This document shows positions 10,909 to 22,342 of a stretch of 64,000 nucleotides of DNA, in pieces (position 1 is the stretch's first letter; the number at the start of each line of letters is the position of its first letter). The stretch covers positions 48,184,358 through 48,248,357 of the forward strand of contig CM065801.1 in assembly GCA_033398695.1 (NCBI GenBank), given 5' to 3'. The DNA is from Orobanche coerulescens (taxonomy: Eukaryota; Streptophyta; Magnoliopsida; Lamiales; Orobanchaceae). Both the position numbers and the translations under genes were made by a program. The notes beneath the pieces are model-generated. The model did no database searches. It saw nothing but the letters and a program-made list of their open reading frames with translations, and was not told the DNA's origin.

Positions 10909-11689
10909 AAAAGAGGTACTCAAACGCAAACGAGTACCCAATGCCTTATGCACCGCCTGCCAAAAGTGCAATACAAAACGGCCATCCCAATCCGAAACAA
11001 TAGACTTCGGAGTACCGTGAAGCCTCACAATCTGCGCAATAAAACACACGAGCCAACTTCTCCGGGTCCCAAGTATCTTTGATGCCCAGAAAATGTGCCG
11101 ACTTGGTCAGAAGATCAATATTCACCCAAACCATATTCTTTCCCGACCTCGATCTCGGCAAACTCGTGATGAAGTCCATCGAAATATCTTCCTATTTCCA
11201 TTCCGGAACGGGAAGCGACTGCAATAAACCAGTCGGTCGCTGATGCTCGATTTTGACCTGCTGACAAGTCAAACATCTCGCTACAAACTGTGTGACCCCC
11301 TCCTTCATATCATTCCACCAAAAATTCCTTCTTAGGTCCTTGTACATCTTACTCGAACCAGGATGAACTGAGTAAGGCATGGCATGGGCCTCACGCAAAA
11401 TACTCTACCTCAATTCCGAGTCGTTCGGTATGCATAGACGACTCTGGAATCTCAATACCCCTTCTTCATGAATCACAAACCCAGGAGACTTTCCCTTAAG
11501 AACGTTCTCTCGGATTTGAACAATCATCGGATCCTCCAGCTGCTTCAATTTAATTTCATCGATCAGAGACGACGAAATCTCTAAAGCACAAAGTTGCCCT
11601 ATGGCTCCAGGCAACGAAATCTCAACACTCAACTCAATCAAATCCCGCTGAAGCTTAGATTGAGATGTAAGGATCTCAAGCGTCCGCAA
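10909..11689 (-). pseudogene. Ty3/gypsy integrase fragment, copy 2
   Basis: The HHCC domain is split by the private TAG at 11405-11407. The pieces are 11405-11689 and 11192-11398. The core start MDFITSLPRSRSGKNMVWVNIDLLTKSAHF at 10946-11179 is better preserved than in copy 1. Integrase sequence breaks off at 10909 against the Copia LTR. Non-functional. Confidence 0.85.
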
Positions 11690-11698
11690 CGCAACCGG

Positions 11699-12061
11699 TT
11701 ACCGACTCAAGGAGTCAGCCACGACGTTCGCCTCGACCGGATGATAAAGGATTTCGAGGTCATAATCCTTAATCAACTCTAACCACCTCCTCTGCCTCAT
11801 ATTCAACTCCCGCTGAGTAAATATGTACTTCAAACTTTTATGATCGATAGAAATCTGACATGCAGAGCCAATAAGATAGTGATGCCAAATCTTGAGCGCA
11901 AAAACAACTAACGCTAACTCCAAATCGTGAGTAGGGTAGTTAAGCTCATACGGCCTCAACTGTCTCGACGCAAACACGATAGTCTTGCTATGCTGCATCA
12001 ACATGCACCCAAGACCCTGACCCGAAGCATCACTTAAACGGCATAACCCTCTTTGCCACAT
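11699..12061 (-). pseudogene. Ty3/gypsy RNase H, copy 2
   Basis: 120 residues with [33 protein letters not shown] and [11 protein letters not shown]. It differs from copy 1 at a handful of residues. The TAA after DSLSR is shared with copy 1. Confidence 0.88.
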
Positions 12062-12288
12062 GGCAACGCCAAAATCGGGGTTGAAGTCAAACGTCTCTTT
12101 AGCTCCTCAAAATTCGACTGCCTCTCGTCGTTCCAGATGAACTTCTCGGACTTCTGGAGCAACTACGTAAGTGGCCGAGTTAGTTTCGAGAAACCCTCGA
12201 CGAACCTACAGTAGTAGCCATCCAAACCCAAGAAACTACGGACCTCCTTCACATTCTTGGGTGGTGCCCAATCCAACACTGCCTCATC

Positions 12289-13074
12289 TTACTGCGGATC
12301 CACACGGACCCCCTCGGCTGAAATCACGTGACCTAGAAACATCACTTCCTTCATCCAGAACTCACATTTCGAGAACTTTGCATAGAGTTGCTCGGTCCTC
12401 AAAATGTCTAACACTACTCGCAAATGATGGGCATACTCTTTCTGGTTCCTCGAATAAATAAAAATATCGTCAATGAAGACGATGACACACTTATCCAAAT
12501 ACTCAATAAATACCTTTTTCATCAACTTCATGAACACCTCCGGTGCATTAGTTAACCCAAAAGGCATAACTATAAACTCATAGTGTCCGTATCTCGTCCG
12601 AAAAGCTGTTCTCGGAACGTCCGACTCCTTCACCTGAAGCTGATAGTACCCTGATCTCAAGTCAATCTTCGAGAATACCACAGTTCCCTGCAACTGATCG
12701 AACAAGTCATCAATCCTCGGCAGAGGATACTTGTTCTTGATGGTCACCTTGTTTAGCTCGCGATAATCGATACACAGACGCGGTGAACCATCCTTCTTCC
12801 GCACAAACAGGACCGGTGCGCCCCAAGGCGAAGCGCTCGGTCGAATATACCCCGACTCAAGAATCTCACTCAACTGCTTCTTCAGCTAGGCCATCTCTGA
12901 AGGTGCCATGCGATACGGCGCCTTCAAAATCGGGGCCGCACCCGGCTCTAACTCTATAGCGAATTCGACCTCACGGTCCGGCGGCAACCCCGGGAATTCA
13001 TCAAGAAAAACGTCAGGAAACTCACTAACGACTGGAATCGATGAGATCTCGACTCCACCACTCTCCGCCTTCAA
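12289..13074 (-). pseudogene. Ty3/gypsy reverse transcriptase, copy 2
   Basis: RT motifs as in copy 1, with the catalytic FIDD at 12466-12477 (next residues IFIYSRN against ILIYSRN in copy 1). The TAG after APSEMA (12886-12888) and the TAA after VRVDPQ are shared with copy 1 and therefore predate the duplication. Confidence 0.92.
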
Positions 13075-13239
13075 GGCGTAGCACTAATAACCAGTACACC
13101 CCTTTCGCAGGAGTCTCATCGCCTTCAAGGCATTAATAACACACTTCTGGTTTCTCTTTAGCCCCGTGAAAGAGTGCTCGGTGCCGTACTCGGCTAGCAT
13201 GGTGATGATCCTCGTGCGGTAGTTCATGATTGCACCATG

Positions 13240-13662
13240 TCAATCGAGCCAATCATCCCCGAGAATCAAATCCTCACCCTCAATACCCACAACAATAAGA
13301 TTAGAGAGCCAAGCCCTTTCACAAATAAACACAGAACAGTCTCGGACCTCTCGATCGCCAACGATTCTATCACCGCTAGGAATTTTAACGATGAATGGCT
13401 CGCAAGGCGACAAACATTCAAGACTCAAACGACGTACACACTCCAAAGAGATGAATGAATGCGTAGCACCCGAATCAAAAAGCACTCTGACAGGATGAGA
13501 ATGGATGTGAACGGTACCTGTCGCCACAGTGGCCGCTGGATCATCGGCCCTCCTCATCTCATAGATACGTGGAGGGGCGGAGCCGACACTGGAAGCTCCC
13601 CCTCTAGCGGGCTGACCCCGACCTCTCCCCTCGCCTAACACTCGGTGGAGACTGCGGAGCAA
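13240..13662 (-). pseudogene. Ty3/gypsy aspartic protease, copy 2
   Basis: The LFDSGATHSFI active site is present. The ORF runs through the ILGDD motif to WLD, slightly longer than in copy 1. The Gly/Arg/Pro-rich linker precedes it. Confidence 0.85.
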
Positions 13663-13726
13663 ACGAGCCCTGGTTCACACTTGGCTCTCTAGGTGCTGGA
13701 AAAGAAGCCGGAGCACCAAGAAGCTG

Positions 13727-14145
13727 TCATACCCGCTCACAAAAGAAAGCCTTGTGGCCCGACTGACCACAAGTATGACAAGTCAAAGGCAGACATGGAC
13801 ACTCCCGGTTCCGATGGCCCGACTTGCCATAGTTAAAGCATCTGGCATCCCGAACGGAGGCACTGGCAGTACCTCGATAGCCTCCATAGAAATGAGCCGA
13901 ACCAACCCCAGGAATATTTGCAGACTGAGATTTCTGCTGGCCTCCACCCTTGCGACCCGAGAAATTTCTGGCGGATTTTTGTTTCTTACTCTCCCGAATC
14001 GCCGCACTGGCCATCACAGACATATCATAGGCAAGAGCTCGACTCTGATAATCCTTCAAAGTAGTACAGACGAGCCCAGACATATAGTCCCGAATTGACA
14101 GTTTCATCCGTTTGGAAAAGTGAAAAATTTTGTCGCTCTCCTCGA
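13727..14145 (-). pseudogene. Gag C-terminal part, copy 2 (disrupted by Athila)
   Basis: It contains the two zinc knuckles (first degenerate, CFNYGKSGH; second CHTCGQSGHKAFFC) and the upstream RMKLSIRDYMSGL segment. The gene is interrupted after CTCGA at 14141-14145. The rest of gag resumes at 26850. Confidence 0.85.
14141..14145. other. Target site duplication CTCGA (left)
   Basis: CTCGA precedes the Athila 5' LTR and is repeated at 26845-26849. Copy 1, which has no insertion, holds a single CTCGA at 5556-5560. Confidence 0.95.
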
Positions 14146-15594
14146 TGATAAGTGGTAATTTTACCACTTATTTCTAGGATTTTATACTAGGTTTTTATCT
14201 CGTTTCGTGATTAATGTGCTCGTATTTGGCGTATTTATGATTAGTCGAGCCGTATTACGCGTTTGGGTTGGTTTTAGTGTGTTTGCAGGTTTTTAGAGCC
14301 AAAAGGACACAAAACGAGACAAAGGACCGAGAGTCGAGTCACGGACGGAAGAAACGGATTTTTTGCAAGAGACAGACAAACCTATCGGCCAGCCTATCGG
14401 CCGACAGGCCCGTCCGAAAGAAGTTCCTGCCCTATCGAGTGGAGAGATCGACGAACCAACTATCGGCCCACTATCGGCCGATAGGCCATCCGATAGTCCA
14501 AATGACTCTCGTATTTTGACGGATTATGACTCTTTTGGATAGATTTTGTTTCCTAGATTAGGTCTAATCGGGATTTTAACTCCCATAGGCTATATACACC
14601 CCCTCCTAGCCCTAGTTTATTATCTTTCAATCAATCTATCATCATTCTTTTTCATCTTTTTCATCTTTTACAATCTTTTACATATTTTGGCAAGATTAAT
14701 TCTTGGGATACAAGAACTTTTGGAGGCGGAATTATTATTGTTTTTCGGAGATTGAAGACTCGGAGTTCATCCGTAAGGGTTGTAATCTCTCTTTTCATAT
14801 TAATAATATGCATTCTTCATCAATTTCTTGTTTAATTTCAATTATGTCTGGCTAATTCCTTTGATTGATTCTAGGGTTAGTAAATTTAATTGATGTTCAC
14901 ATGATGTTCCTTTGATTACCTTTTTACCTTTCATCCTAGGCTTGTGATCAAGATGTGTTACTTCTCATGCTAGATTAAAGGGCCCTTAATCGATGCATGT
15001 TAGCTAATTGATTTTGCCCGGAAGGAGTAATTAATTAGTGGAAATACTTGATGCACAATATGATTTTATCTTGAGACCTGAGTGGAGAAAGATAAATCAT
15101 AGATAAATAAGTTGACGCTTTTTAAGTGATTTAAATTCCTTGAGCCTTAGCGGGAAAAAGGGTTTAAATTAACTATCTTTCTAGGTTGCCTTGATCGGGA
15201 TTCTAGATCGACTGAGTGATTATTTCTAGGATTGAATTAAAATTTGGGGAAAAGGAATCAAGTGAATGGATTGTGTGAACTCAATTAGATGATACTACCC
15301 TAGGATCAATTAACTTTCATCTTGTGATTTTATCCTGCTAATTTGCTTTATTTGCTTGATTTAGATAATTCGTCTTTTATTTAATTTTTATTTTTTGATT
15401 TTTAAAGTTAGATAATTTAGAATCAAACCAAACTTTCGGATTCCTAAATAGCAGTCAAATTTTGAGTATAGTTACTTCCTTTATTTTCGACACATCAATT
15501 CCCTTGGGTTCGACACCTTGGAATTACTTCGAGGTTTTACAAATTTTAAAATTGATTGGATTTGAAAACCATACTACGCGAATCCGAGCGATCA
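14146..15594 (+). repeat. Athila 5' LTR
   Basis: It starts TGATAAGTGGTAATTTTACC and ends GAGCGATCA, 1449 bp. The U3 holds CCTATCGGCC/GGCCGATAGG palindrome units at about 14381-14490. A TATA box follows at 14591-14596. Collinear with 25388-26844. Confidence 0.95.
14591..14596 (+). promoter_or_regulatory. LTR TATA box (Athila 5' LTR)
   Basis: TATATA in the context GGCTATATACACCCCCTCC, about 445 bp into the LTR and just downstream of the palindrome block. The same context is at 25839-25844 in the 3' LTR. It would start the genomic transcript near 14620-14630. Confidence 0.65.
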
Positions 15595-15599
15595 ATTTT

Positions 15600-15616
15600 T
15601 GGCGCCGTTGCCGGGG
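15600..15616 (+). promoter_or_regulatory. Primer-binding site for tRNA-Asp
   Basis: TGGCGCCGTTGCCGGGG is complementary to the 3' end of plant tRNA-Asp(GUC), five bases after the LTR. This primer is typical of Athila-type elements. Confidence 0.9.
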
Positions 15617-15742
15617 AATTGATAGAAAACTTAAAGGGATAATTCGAAAAAGAAGAGATTGTTACTTTAGGTTGTATACTATTATTATTAATTTTCGATC
15701 TCGTTTCCTCACATCTTGTTTTCTCTTCTTTGTAGGCGGTGC

Positions 15743-16783
15743 ATGATCACAAGATCCCAAGGAAAGGACTTATTTCCTTTGGATCCGGAAATCGAGAAGT
15801 CTTTGAGGAGGAAGAAGCAAGAAGCGAGAACCGAGACTATTTCTATACCTATCGTTGATACCATGGACGGCATTGTTGAACCACCACAAGAACTCGCTCG
15901 TCCCGAGAAGATCCCATTGAATGCCCGTTTTCGACCGAAGCTGGACGATTATCAAGAAGGAGGTTGGGGGACGATCGATGCCAACAACTTCGAGCTTAAG
16001 CCGTCCCTCATCGCTACGGTGAAGTCTCAAACATACGGAGGAGGAGTTAATGAAGATCCAAACGCTCATCTTGAGTCGTTTTGGGACATATGTGCCACCA
16101 TCAAGCAAAACGGAGTGCCTCCGGATGTCATTAAGCTCCGCCTATTCCGGTTCTCTTTAGAAGACGATGCGCTAGATTGGTACAAGAGCCTAGATCGGAA
16201 GGAAATTGGTACTTGGAGAGAGATGACTCAGTTGTTCTTAGCACAGTTCTATCCTCCCTCGAAGGTGCAAAAACAAATCAACGATATCTTGCAATTCGAG
16301 CAATATGAGGATGAATACTTATACGAGGCATGGATCCGATTTAAGAAGATACTTCGCAAATGCCCACAGCATGGAATTGACAAGGAGGAAATCTATATTC
16401 GGTTTTATCGGGGTTTGACGAGGAAGGCTAGAAAAGAGTTGGATTATTCTTCGAAAGGGGGATTTCTTGCTAACGATTATGAAGAGGCCAAGAATCTCAT
16501 CGAGCTAGCGGTCAACAATGATTATGAGGAGGTGACCGATAGGAAGATGACGAGAAGAAAGGTTCCATCCGGTGACGAGGACGCCTACGGTGATTTGAAG
16601 GCGAAATTTGAAAGACAACAAAAAGAGCTTGAGATGCTAAAGAAGAAGACTTTGGGAGTCAATGCAGTTTTTGAAGAGCTAAGCGAGCCTATTGCGGTTG
16701 AGGAGGATGTAAATTACATGCAAGGAGGAAACTTAGGCAAGGGAAATAGGGGAACTATTATCCGAACAATCGAAACCACCTAA
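15743..16783 (+). pseudogene. Athila gag
   Basis: The ATG at 15743 (MITRSQGKDLFPLD) is preferred over the upstream in-frame start at 15716 because a TTTCTCTTCTTTGTAG acceptor-like sequence lies between them. The Retrotrans_gag region spans about residues 100-240 (DPNAHLESFWDICATIKQNG ... LDWYKSL ... WREMTQLFLAQFYPP). A Lys/Arg-rich and coiled segment follows (KFERQQKELEMLKKK). The frame ends at 16783, but gag-like sequence (NFSYANPNNALQPPPD) continues in another frame at about 16789-16840. The C-terminus is therefore broken by a frameshift. The product forms the virus-like particle. Confidence 0.85.
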
Positions 16784-17128
16784 TTTCTCCTATGCCAACC
16801 CGAACAATGCTCTTCAGCCACCACCGGATTTAACGTGAAAACGGGGTTATTCAAGAGCCGATTGCTAAGACACCGATGGAAGAGATGTTGGAACAGTTAG
16901 AGGCGAGTCAAAAAGATTTTATCTATAAAGGCATAAGAGGTTCGGGGCTCTCGAGCATAGTGTGACATCTATTGGAAACTCGGTGATAGCCTTGACAAAG
17001 CGGATGTCGATGGTGGAGACCCAAATGAGTCAAATGGCGAACGCCTGCCGGATTTCATAAGCGGGCCATTTTCCGAGCGACTGAGACCAACCCGAAGACG
17101 CAACAATGCAACGCAATCGAGCTTCGGA
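16784..17128 (+). pseudogene. Decayed gag C-terminus / gag-protease linker
   Basis: This 345-bp stretch has no long frame, but short pieces of Athila gag tail can be read in shifted frames (Pro-rich YANPNNALQPPPD, then KTPMEEMLEQLEASQKDF near 16866-16920). Several indels have scrambled it. Confidence 0.6.
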
Positions 17129-18018
17129 GTGGGACAAGGTACGATAATCATGGGGCTGAAATTGAGGAATCGGAAACAAGGATGTACTAGAAACGGAGCC
17201 GAGAACGAGAAAGAAGATGAAATGCAAGAGCCCATCGGCCAAGCCTATCGGCCGACAGCCCACCCGATACCTGAATGCACGCCGGTGGATCCTATCGACC
17301 CCCCTATCGGCCAAAATGCTCCTGGAAGTTCGAATGTGAAGGATTTTGAGGTAAAAGCTCCATTTCCACAGCGATTGGCCAAGTCGAAACATGATGAAAA
17401 GCTTCAACGATTTATCGACATGTTTCAAAAGGTGAATATCAACATTCCACTTCTAGACGCTTTGAGAGACATGCCGGGGTACGTTAAATTCTTGAAAGAC
17501 GCTGTGGCAAGCAAAAGGAAGTTGGCGAAGTTTGAAACAATAAATTTGACAGAGGAGTGCAGCGCTATCATTCAAAACAAGCTCCCGCTCAAGCAGAAGG
17601 ATCCGGGACGTTTTACTTTGACATGCATCATTGGCGACCAAACGTTCCGTAATGTGTTGTGTGATCATGGGGCAAGCATCAATCTTATGCCTCTATCCAT
17701 CTTTAAGAGGTTGAAGATTGGGGAGATGAAGCCGACTACCATTTCTCTACTCATGGCGGACCGATCGATCTCTTATCCGAGGGGAGTTGTGGAAAATGTG
17801 TTAGTTAGAGTCCAACACTTAGTCTTCCCGGCCGATTTCGTAGTTCTTGATATGCCCGAGGACGAGAATCAACCATTGATCTTTGGGAGGCCGTTTCTAG
17901 CGACGGGGAGAGCACTTATCGACGTCCAAGAGGGTGATCTTATCTTCCGGGTTAATGATCAAAATCTGAAAATTTCCATCTATGACGCAATGAAGAAGCC
18001 CGAGGATGCGCCCGAGGA
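17129..18018 (+). CDS. Athila aspartic protease region
   Basis: The frame is shared with gag and stays open to 18244. The N-terminal part includes the palindrome-encoded [14 protein letters not shown] segment (about residues 35-50). The catalytic motif is [15 protein letters not shown] with Asp at residue 179 (17663-17665), an Athila-style variant of D-S/T-G. The second protease motif is PLIFGRPFL. From about 18019 the real coding frame switches to pol, and the remaining residues to 18244 are out of frame. The protease would process Gag-Pol. Confidence 0.75.
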
Positions 18019-21000
18019 ATGTTATCAATTGAGTCTATTATGCCGCCCCCGACCGACTTGTTGGAGCATTGCATTTCACAATCCATTTACTCACATTCCG
18101 ATGTTGAAGAAATTTACGAGGAATTGCCAGAGTATGTTCGAATGTTGGAGGCGAACGAGTTTCGATCTAATGAGAGGGACGTATGCTATCTTGATGTCAA
18201 CAAAACCGTTCAAGGGGGAGTTGTCGCTGAGGACCGATCGATAGAGGTGCCGAAGTTAGAACTTAAGCCGTTGCCGGATCACTTACAATATTGCTTCTTG
18301 GGCGAGAACGAGTCTTATCCCGTGATAGTTTCTTCTTCTCTCGGGCCTACTAACTTGGAGAAGCTATTACGGGTGCTGCGAAAACACAAAGGGGCGATTG
18401 GATGGACGATTTCGGACATTAAGGGAATAAGCCCTTCTATTTGTATGCACCGGATTTTGCTAGAAGACGATCATAAGCCGAGGGTGCAACCGCAAACAAG
18501 ATTAAATCCAGCAATGCAAGAGGTTGTGAGAAAAGAGGTGCTCAAATTATTAGATGCCGGGATGATATATGCGATTTCCGATAGTGAGTGGGTGAGTCCT
18601 ACTCAAGTCGTCTATAAGAAAGGGGGTATGACCGTGATCAAGGACGAGAAAGATGAATTAATCGCGACAAGGCTAGTCACGGGATGGAGAGTTTGTATCG
18701 ACTACCGGCTACTTAATGCGGCGACGAGGAAGGATCATTTTCCACTTCCATTTATTGATCAAATGCTAGATCGTTTGGCCGGATACGAGTATTATTGCTT
18801 TCTGGATGGGTATTCGGGGTACAATCAAATTGCTATCGCTCCGGAAGACCAGCACAAGACCGCTTTCACGTGCCCTTATGGGGTATTCGCTTACCGGAGG
18901 ATGCCGTTTGGCTTGTGCAACGCACCCGCAACTTTTCAAAGGTGCATGATGGCCATCTTTCACGGATTAGTCGAGAACATAATGGAGGTATTTATAGATG
19001 ATTTTTCAGTTTTTGGTTCATCTTTCGACCATTGCTTGAAAAATTTATCTTTGGTACTTGCCCGGTGTGAGGAGACGAACCTTGTGCTAAATTGGGAGAA
19101 ATGTCACTTCATGGTGCAAGAGGGAGTAGTGCTGGGGCATAAAGTATCTTCGGAAGGATTGGAGGTTGATCGAGCGAAGGTGGTTGCTATCGAGAAATTA
19201 CCGCCTCCAACCAATGTTAAATCAGTACGAAGCTTCCTAGGCCATGCGGGGTTCTATAGACGGTTCATTAAGGATTTCTCAAAAATCACGAAGCCGTTAT
19301 GTTCCTTGCTCGAGAAAGACACGAAATTTGAGTTTAATGATGATTGCTTAAAGGCGTTTGAGACATTGAAACAAGCCTTAATTTCGACGCCGGTCTTGAT
19401 CACTCCGGATTGGGGTGCACCATTCGAGTTGATGTGCGACGCGAGTGATTGGGCCGTTGGGGCCGTTTTGGGTCAGAAACGGGATAAGCTTTTCTGGGTA
19501 ATTTATTATGCGAGTAAGACGATGGATTCGGCCCAAATGAACTACACCACGACGGAAAAAGAGCTGCTCGCTGTGGTCTATGCATTCAACAAATTCCGAC
19601 CTTACCTAGTGGGCACTCACACTATTGTTCATACCGATCACGCAGCGATTCGCTATCTATTTGCCAAGAAGGATTCAAAGCCTAGATTAGTGAGATGGAT
19701 ACTCCTTCTACAAGAGTTCGACATGGAGATCCGGGATAGGAAGGGGTGCGAGAATGTTGTTGCCGATCACCTTTCCCGTCTCGAAAAGCCGGTTGAGGGA
19801 GAAGATTCGAGGGTTGAAATAAAGGAAAACTTTCCGGACGAGCATATCCTAGCCTTGGCCGACGATACACCATGGTACGCTGACTATGTTAATTTCCTTG
19901 CTATCAAGCATGTTCCAACGGGTCTTTCTTCTCATCAAAGAAAGAAATTCTTCCATGACGTTAAATTCTACTATTGGGAAGACCCTATTCTTTATCGGAG
20001 GTGCGCGGACGGGATTATTCGCATGTGTGTTCGACAAAGCGAATGGCAAAGGATAATTGAAGAATGCCATAGTGCACCGAGTGGGGGTCATTTTGCAGCG
20101 AATCGAACGGCCATGAAGGTGTACCAATGTGGTTTCTATTGGCCTTCTATTCATAAAGATTGCCAAGCTTTTGTGAAACATTGCGATAGATGCCAACGAT
20201 TGGGGAACATAGCAAAAAGAGACGAGATGCCGCAGCACACTATTATGGAAGTAGAGTTGTTTGACGTATGGGGCATCGATTTTATGGGTCCGTTTGCAAA
20301 ATCACGAGGCTATTCGTATATTCTACTTGCGGTAGACTACGTGTCGAGATGGGTTGAGGGGATGCCGACGATTACGAACGATTTGAAAGTGGTGATTAAA
20401 TTTCTTAATAAGAACATCTTGACTCGTTTCGGGACTCCACGAGCTTTGTTGAGTGACGGGGGGAGCCACTTTAATAATAGGTGGTTAGGAAACCTTCTTG
20501 CAAAATATGGAGTTAAACATAAGATTACGTCCGCCTATCATCCACAAGCTAATGGACAAGCCGAGCTCGCCAATCGGGAGATCAAACAAATTTTAGAGAA
20601 GACGGTCACGAACAAGAAGGACTGGGCTAAATATCTAGATGATGCACTTTGGGCTTATCGGACAGCGTATAAGACTCCAATTGGAATGTCTCCATACCAG
20701 CTCGTCTTTGGGAAATCCTGTCATTTACCGGTGGAGCTGGAAGTTAAAGCGTATTGGGCTACTAGACGAATTAATTTTGAATTTCTTGAAGCTAGTGGAT
20801 CAAGAAGAGAGAAGCTGCTGGAAATCGATGAATGGAGAAACGAGGCTTTCGAAAATGCAAGGATTTACAAGGAAAGAGCGAAAAAGTTTCACGATGATCG
20901 CATCCGGAAGAAGGACTTCGTCCCGGGAGACGAAGTGCTCATTTTCAATTCGCGGCTTCGTCTATTTCCGGGGAAGTTGATGTCAAAGTGGACTGGTCCA

Positions 21001-21153
21001 TACACCGTCTTTCAAGTAAATCAAAACGGATCATGTGTCGTGATGAAAGAAGATGGGAACAAGTTTATTGTGAACGGACATCGGATGAAGCACTATTTTA
21101 AGCCCTTGCACCACGAAGAGAAGTATGTTACTTACCTCGAAGACCCGGAATGA
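18019..21153 (+). CDS. Athila pol: RT, RNase H, integrase
   Basis: An uninterrupted 1044-codon frame. [53 protein letters not shown], catalytic FIDD at residues 325-328. RNase [16 protein letters not shown] (Asp474) and [10 protein letters not shown]. Integrase: HHCC zinc finger around [14 protein letters not shown] ... CDRCQRLGN, catalytic core with Asp754 (GIDFMGPF), Asp813 (SDGGSHF) and Glu849 ([11 protein letters not shown]), giving the D,D-35-E spacing. All key residues are present. It overlaps the protease frame by 226 bp in a different frame, so it needs a frameshift, or an indel has split a once single gag-pol. Its intactness suggests recent activity. Confidence 0.93.
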   Translation: MLSIESIMPPPTDLLEHCISQSIYSHSDVEEIYEELPEYVRMLEANEFRSNERDVCYLDVNKTVQGGVVAEDRSIEVPKLELKPLPDHLQYCFLGENESYPVIVSSSLGPTNLEKLLRVLRKHKGAIGWTISDIKGISPSICMHRILLEDDHKPRVQPQTRLNPAMQEVVRKEVLKLLDAGMIYAISDSEWVSPTQVVYKKGGMTVIKDEKDELIATRLVTGWRVCIDYRLLNAATRKDHFPLPFIDQMLDRLAGYEYYCFLDGYSGYNQIAIAPEDQHKTAFTCPYGVFAYRRMPFGLCNAPATFQRCMMAIFHGLVENIMEVFIDDFSVFGSSFDHCLKNLSLVLARCEETNLVLNWEKCHFMVQEGVVLGHKVSSEGLEVDRAKVVAIEKLPPPTNVKSVRSFLGHAGFYRRFIKDFSKITKPLCSLLEKDTKFEFNDDCLKAFETLKQALISTPVLITPDWGAPFELMCDASDWAVGAVLGQKRDKLFWVIYYASKTMDSAQMNYTTTEKELLAVVYAFNKFRPYLVGTHTIVHTDHAAIRYLFAKKDSKPRLVRWILLLQEFDMEIRDRKGCENVVADHLSRLEKPVEGEDSRVEIKENFPDEHILALADDTPWYADYVNFLAIKHVPTGLSSHQRKKFFHDVKFYYWEDPILYRRCADGIIRMCVRQSEWQRIIEECHSAPSGGHFAANRTAMKVYQCGFYWPSIHKDCQAFVKHCDRCQRLGNIAKRDEMPQHTIMEVELFDVWGIDFMGPFAKSRGYSYILLAVDYVSRWVEGMPTITNDLKVVIKFLNKNILTRFGTPRALLSDGGSHFNNRWLGNLLAKYGVKHKITSAYHPQANGQAELANREIKQILEKTVTNKKDWAKYLDDALWAYRTAYKTPIGMSPYQLVFGKSCHLPVELEVKAYWATRRINFEFLEASGSRREKLLEIDEWRNEAFENARIYKERAKKFHDDRIRKKDFVPGDEVLIFNSRLRLFPGKLMSKWTGPYTVFQVNQNGSCVVMKEDGNKFIVNGHRMKHYFKPLHHEEKYVTYLEDPE

Positions 21154-22332
21154 ATGAGGTATCGTCTAGCTAAAGACGTTAAACGTAGCACTTGTTGGGA
21201 GGTAACCCAACGTATGTATATTAGTTCGTTTTATTCGTTTATTTTCGATTTTTCGTTTGCGTGATTTTTGTAGTTTCTAGTTTCGTAGTAGCTTTGCTAG
21301 TTTTTGTTAAGTTCTAATCCATGCACGCCGAGTTTTGAATACTTGCAGGTCTTTAATCGCCATATCCAAGCAAAAACGGGACCAAGTATGTGAAGTAGAA
21401 AAAGCTGAACAAAATTTTTGAGACAGAAGATCCTATCGGGCGAGCCTATCGGCCGATAGGCCCGGCCGATAGGCTGAGGAAAATTAAAAGAATTTTTATG
21501 TTACAAGCAGTGGTCGATAGGCAGACCCTATCGACCGATATCCCACCCGATATGAGGTACGTAAGAGACAGAAGTTCCTATCGGCCCAGCCTATCGGCCG
21601 ATAGGTCTGGCCGATAGGACATACCCGGCCCAGTATCCACTTCGACCCGGTTGATTAATACCCCTTTTAAACACCTTCACACCCGATTTTCTCACACACT
21701 TACACACTTATCGACCGATAGAACGAAAGGGGCGACTTTTTTCTACTTTTCTTCCTTAAAACTCGATCAAGGTACGTAGTTTCAACTCTTAATCCTCTTG
21801 TTTTTCAATTCTATACATGTTTTGAAGCACTTTGACGGATTCTTTTTGGAGTTTTGATGAAAATCGAATTGGGGATCCACTTTTTGGGGCTTTTGTTAGA
21901 CTTGGATGTTCTTTGGATTTTATGCCCGATTGTTGATAGAATCCTGATGGAAACATGTTATCTATGCTTGATTGTTCATGGGTACTTCGAATTGGGGGAT
22001 TATTTGATGAAATTGAACGAATTTTGAAAAAACCCCAAATTGGAAGAACCCTAATTTCGAAATTGTTGAAATTGGGTGAATTTGTTGAATTGAATTGTTA
22101 ATTGGGATTGATATGAGTTGAATTGTTGATGAATTAGATTGGAATGGAGAGAATTTGCCCTAATATGATCGTAATGTGTTGTTTTGTTATTGTGGGTTGT
22201 GATTTTGATCCTTTGAATATGAAATGGGGAAGTCTAAGTTTGGGGGAGGTTGTGTGATTTGTTGATCGTAGTATATGGCTGTCGGGTCTATGATTTTGCT
22301 TATTGGATATTGATTGGATGATTGGTTTGTAG
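21154..22332 (+). promoter_or_regulatory. Spacer between pol and third ORF, with possible private promoter and intron
   Basis: A GTTGGG...CCCAAC hairpin sits at 21194-21211 just after pol. Palindrome units GCCTATCGGCCGATAGGC are at 21444-21461 and, with one mismatch, 21589-21606. A TATA-like TTTTAAAC is at 21665-21672, followed by a C/T-rich leader. A consensus splice donor CAAG|GTACGT is at 21768-21777 and an acceptor TTTGTAG at 22326-22332. The predicted intron 21772-22332 (561 nt) is T-rich like plant 5'UTR introns. Inference only; no transcript data. Confidence 0.5.
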
Positions 22333-22342
22333 GAACTTTGAA

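Larger units (their letters stand above)
10909..14145 (-). mobile_element. Chromovirus-type Ty3/gypsy element copy 2, part A (IN to gag)
   Basis: Collinear with 2324-5560. It ends at the Athila insertion point inside gag and resumes at 26845. The same truncation in integrase and the same shared stops as copy 1 are present, plus private changes such as a TAG at 11405-11407 where copy 1 has CAG (2820-2822). Confidence 0.9.

Noticed and set aside
15600..15616. tRNA-Asp and tRNA-Met similarity as tRNA genes
   Set aside because: Only 12-18 bases next to LTR ends match; these are primer-binding sites.
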